Of a stretch of 64,000 nt of DNA, positions 62,863-64,000 are shown piece after piece. Source of the DNA: an uncultured Clostridia bacterium (lineage in GTDB: Bacteria > Bacillota > Clostridia > TANB77 > CAG-508); NCBI GenBank assembly GCA_947627185.1, contig CANQVF010000002.1:1-64000 (forward strand). Direction: 5' to 3'. Numbering within the stretch: position 1 is the first letter of the stretch; each line of letters opens with the position of its first letter. A model generated the notes under the pieces. It did no database searches and was not told the DNA's origin. It saw nothing but the letters and a program-made list of their open reading frames with translations. Made by a program: the position numbers and the translations under genes.

Positions 62863-63801
62863 TTATTCTGGTTTAGAATCTTTTTCTTTTATTTTTTTAT
62901 GTTGTGGTTCTTTAACAATATCAGACATTGCACCTAAACTGCTAAGTGCTTTTGTAGCTTCAAAAGGAATAAATATTTTATTTGCTTCACCTTTTGCAAC
63001 TTCTTGTAAAGCTTCTAAAGATTTTAATTGAACTAATTTTTCATTAGGATCTGATTTTTTAATTGCCTCATAAACCATATGAATTTCTTGAGCTTTAGCA
63101 TCTGCTACTTGTTTAATTGCTTCTGCCTCACCAGTAGCTCTTCTAATTCTAGCTTCTCTATCAGCTTCTGCATCTAGTATAGCTGCTTCTTTTCTACCTT
63201 CAGCAAGAGTAATTGCAGATTGTCTTTCACCTTCAGCTTCAAGAATTAAAGCTCTTTTATTTCTTTCTGCGTTCATTTGTTTTTCCATTGCATCTTTAAT
63301 ATCAGCTGGTGGTGTAATATCTTTTATTTCAACTCTATCAATTTTACATCCCCATGCATCTGTTGCTTCATCAAGTATTGCTCTTAGTTTATCATTAATA
63401 ATATCTCTTGAACTAAATGTTTCATCTAATTCCATTTTACCAACAATATCACGAATTGTTGTTATAGATAAGTATTCAATACCTTTTTTCAAACTTTGAA
63501 TTTCATAAACAGCTTTTGCTGGATCTGTTATTTTGTAGAACACAACAGTGTCTATAGTAATTGTAACATTATCTGATGTAATAACTGCTTGAGGTGGAAT
63601 ATCCATTGTTTGTTGTTTTAGACTTACTACTGAACGAACTTGATCTAAAAATGGAACAATTATTGTAAGACCAGCATCTGCAACTTTATGAAATCTACCT
63701 AATCTTTCAATAATATAAACTTCAGATTGTTTAACAATTTTAATTGTTTTGTAAGCTACAATACAAATGATAACAAATAATACTAATAAAAAACCTCCCA
63801 T
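62863..63801 (-). CDS. SPFH/band 7 family membrane protein
   Basis: 312 aa. One N-terminal helix (1-19) then the SPFH domain: VYIIERLGRFHKVADAGLTI, VSLKQQTMDIPPQAVIT, DVGCKIDRVEIKDI-like WGCKIDRVEIKDITPP, and a long Ala/Glu-rich coiled coil (about 190-265). It is of the stomatin/QmcA type and scaffolds membrane domains. It starts with AGGAGG just downstream of an NfeD-type gene, as is standard for this pair. Confidence 0.95.
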   Translation of the reverse strand: MGGFLLVLFVIICIVAYKTIKIVKQSEVYIIERLGRFHKVADAGLTIIVPFLDQVRSVVSLKQQTMDIPPQAVITSDNVTITIDTVVFYKITDPAKAVYEIQSLKKGIEYLSITTIRDIVGKMELDETFSSRDIINDKLRAILDEATDAWGCKIDRVEIKDITPPADIKDAMEKQMNAERNKRALILEAEGERQSAITLAEGRKEAAILDAEADREARIRRATGEAEAIKQVADAKAQEIHMVYEAIKKSDPNEKLVQLKSLEALQEVAKGEANKIFIPFEATKALSSLGAMSDIVKEPQHKKIKEKDSKPE

Positions 63802-63824
63802 TTTAAATAAATCCTCCTAATTTT

Positions 63825-64000
63825 TTATACTAAGGGTTTAACTATTGCTTTGACACCCTCAATTTTTTCAATAATTATTTCTGTATCTTTAGATATATAT
63901 GTGTTATCTATAGATTTTGCAGACCAAGTTTCACCATTAACTTTTATTTGACCTTTAGAGTTAATAGGATCTATATCTATAGTTACTTTACCAACTTTTC
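63825..64000 (-). CDS. NfeD family protein, partial (C-terminus)
   Basis: 58 codons up to the stop are visible; the rest lies past the window edge. Reading on the minus strand gives VGKVTIDIDPINSKGQIKV then NGETWSAKSIDNTYISKDTE and IIEKIEGVKAIVKPLV. This is the OB-fold end of NfeD proteins (G-x-x-x-V-x-G-E-x-W-x-A). NfeD partners the SPFH protein that follows it 23 bp downstream. Confidence 0.9.
   Translation of the reverse strand, partial: KVGKVTIDIDPINSKGQIKVNGETWSAKSIDNTYISKDTEIIIEKIEGVKAIVKPLV

Overview
The window is a very AT-rich bacterial chromosome segment. Strong Gram-positive Shine-Dalgarno sequences, sigma-A promoters with a 17-bp spacer, a Spo0A-type DNA-binding domain, YozG/DUF2975 genes, a SleB-type hydrolase and a GAAC-N4-GTTC SOS box in front of lexA all point to a low-GC Bacillota, most likely a Clostridia-type anaerobe. 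I cannot name the species. Most of the window is ordinary core genome: rpsB-tsf, carAB, trpS, obgE, lexA, mutS2, guaA, mgtE, clpC, leuS, a cysteine desulfurase and SPFH/NfeD, with five tRNA genes.

Layout. 1-624: gene-free end of what looks like an integrated element. It holds a run of seven hairpins and ends in a 3' fragment of tRNA-Leu(UAA) that begins in the anticodon loop, the usual crossover site of tyrosine integrases. 958-6642: small and poorly characterised genes, including a 52-aa membrane peptide, a family II pyrophosphatase homologue with two changed metal ligands, a Spo0A-like regulator with a degenerate receiver, an ECF sigma/anti-sigma pair and a secreted protein of foreign base composition. 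6970-18557: an orphan GHKL kinase, rpsB-tsf behind a structured leader, a DUF2142 protein, a 36-aa peptide gene with its own promoter and terminator, carAB, and a TetR/acyl-CoA ligase pair with a clear operator. 18700-30364: an unknown coiled-coil protein, structured repeat copy 1, an ArsR/P-type ATPase metal-efflux operon, trpS, obgE, lexA, mutS2 and a SleB-like protein. 30469-35869: tRNA genes, the DUF2975/XRE/DUF4173 operon and a GC-richer unknown gene.

36075-41638 is a seven-gene envelope operon: VanW, DltA-like ligase, DltC-like carrier, three membrane or secreted unknowns and an MFS transporter. It has no dltB or dltD. 41861-46085 is a five-gene operon of unknown purpose (HAD phosphatase, DUF362, PfkB kinase, small Cys-rich protein, HemW-like radical SAM enzyme) that runs into a eukaryote-type guaA and a MATE-cytidylate kinase fusion. 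50100-57309 holds an XRE-membrane protein, mgtE, a two-component system and clpC, whose ribosome binding site is buried in a 14-bp hairpin. 57387-64000 holds a CDF transporter, leuS, structured repeat copy 2, a small membrane protein, a cysteine desulfurase and the SPFH/NfeD pair.

Most striking: (1) two copies, 41 kb apart, of a structured RNA-like element with a nearly identical core (GNRA-type loops, a GAA/GAA internal loop) closed by 29-30 bp arms whose sequence differs completely between copies while pairing is kept; (2) the five-gene kinase/phosphatase/radical-SAM operon; (3) the partial dlt-type operon; (4) the possible RNA thermometer on clpC; (5) the hairpin cluster beside the tRNA-Leu fragment.
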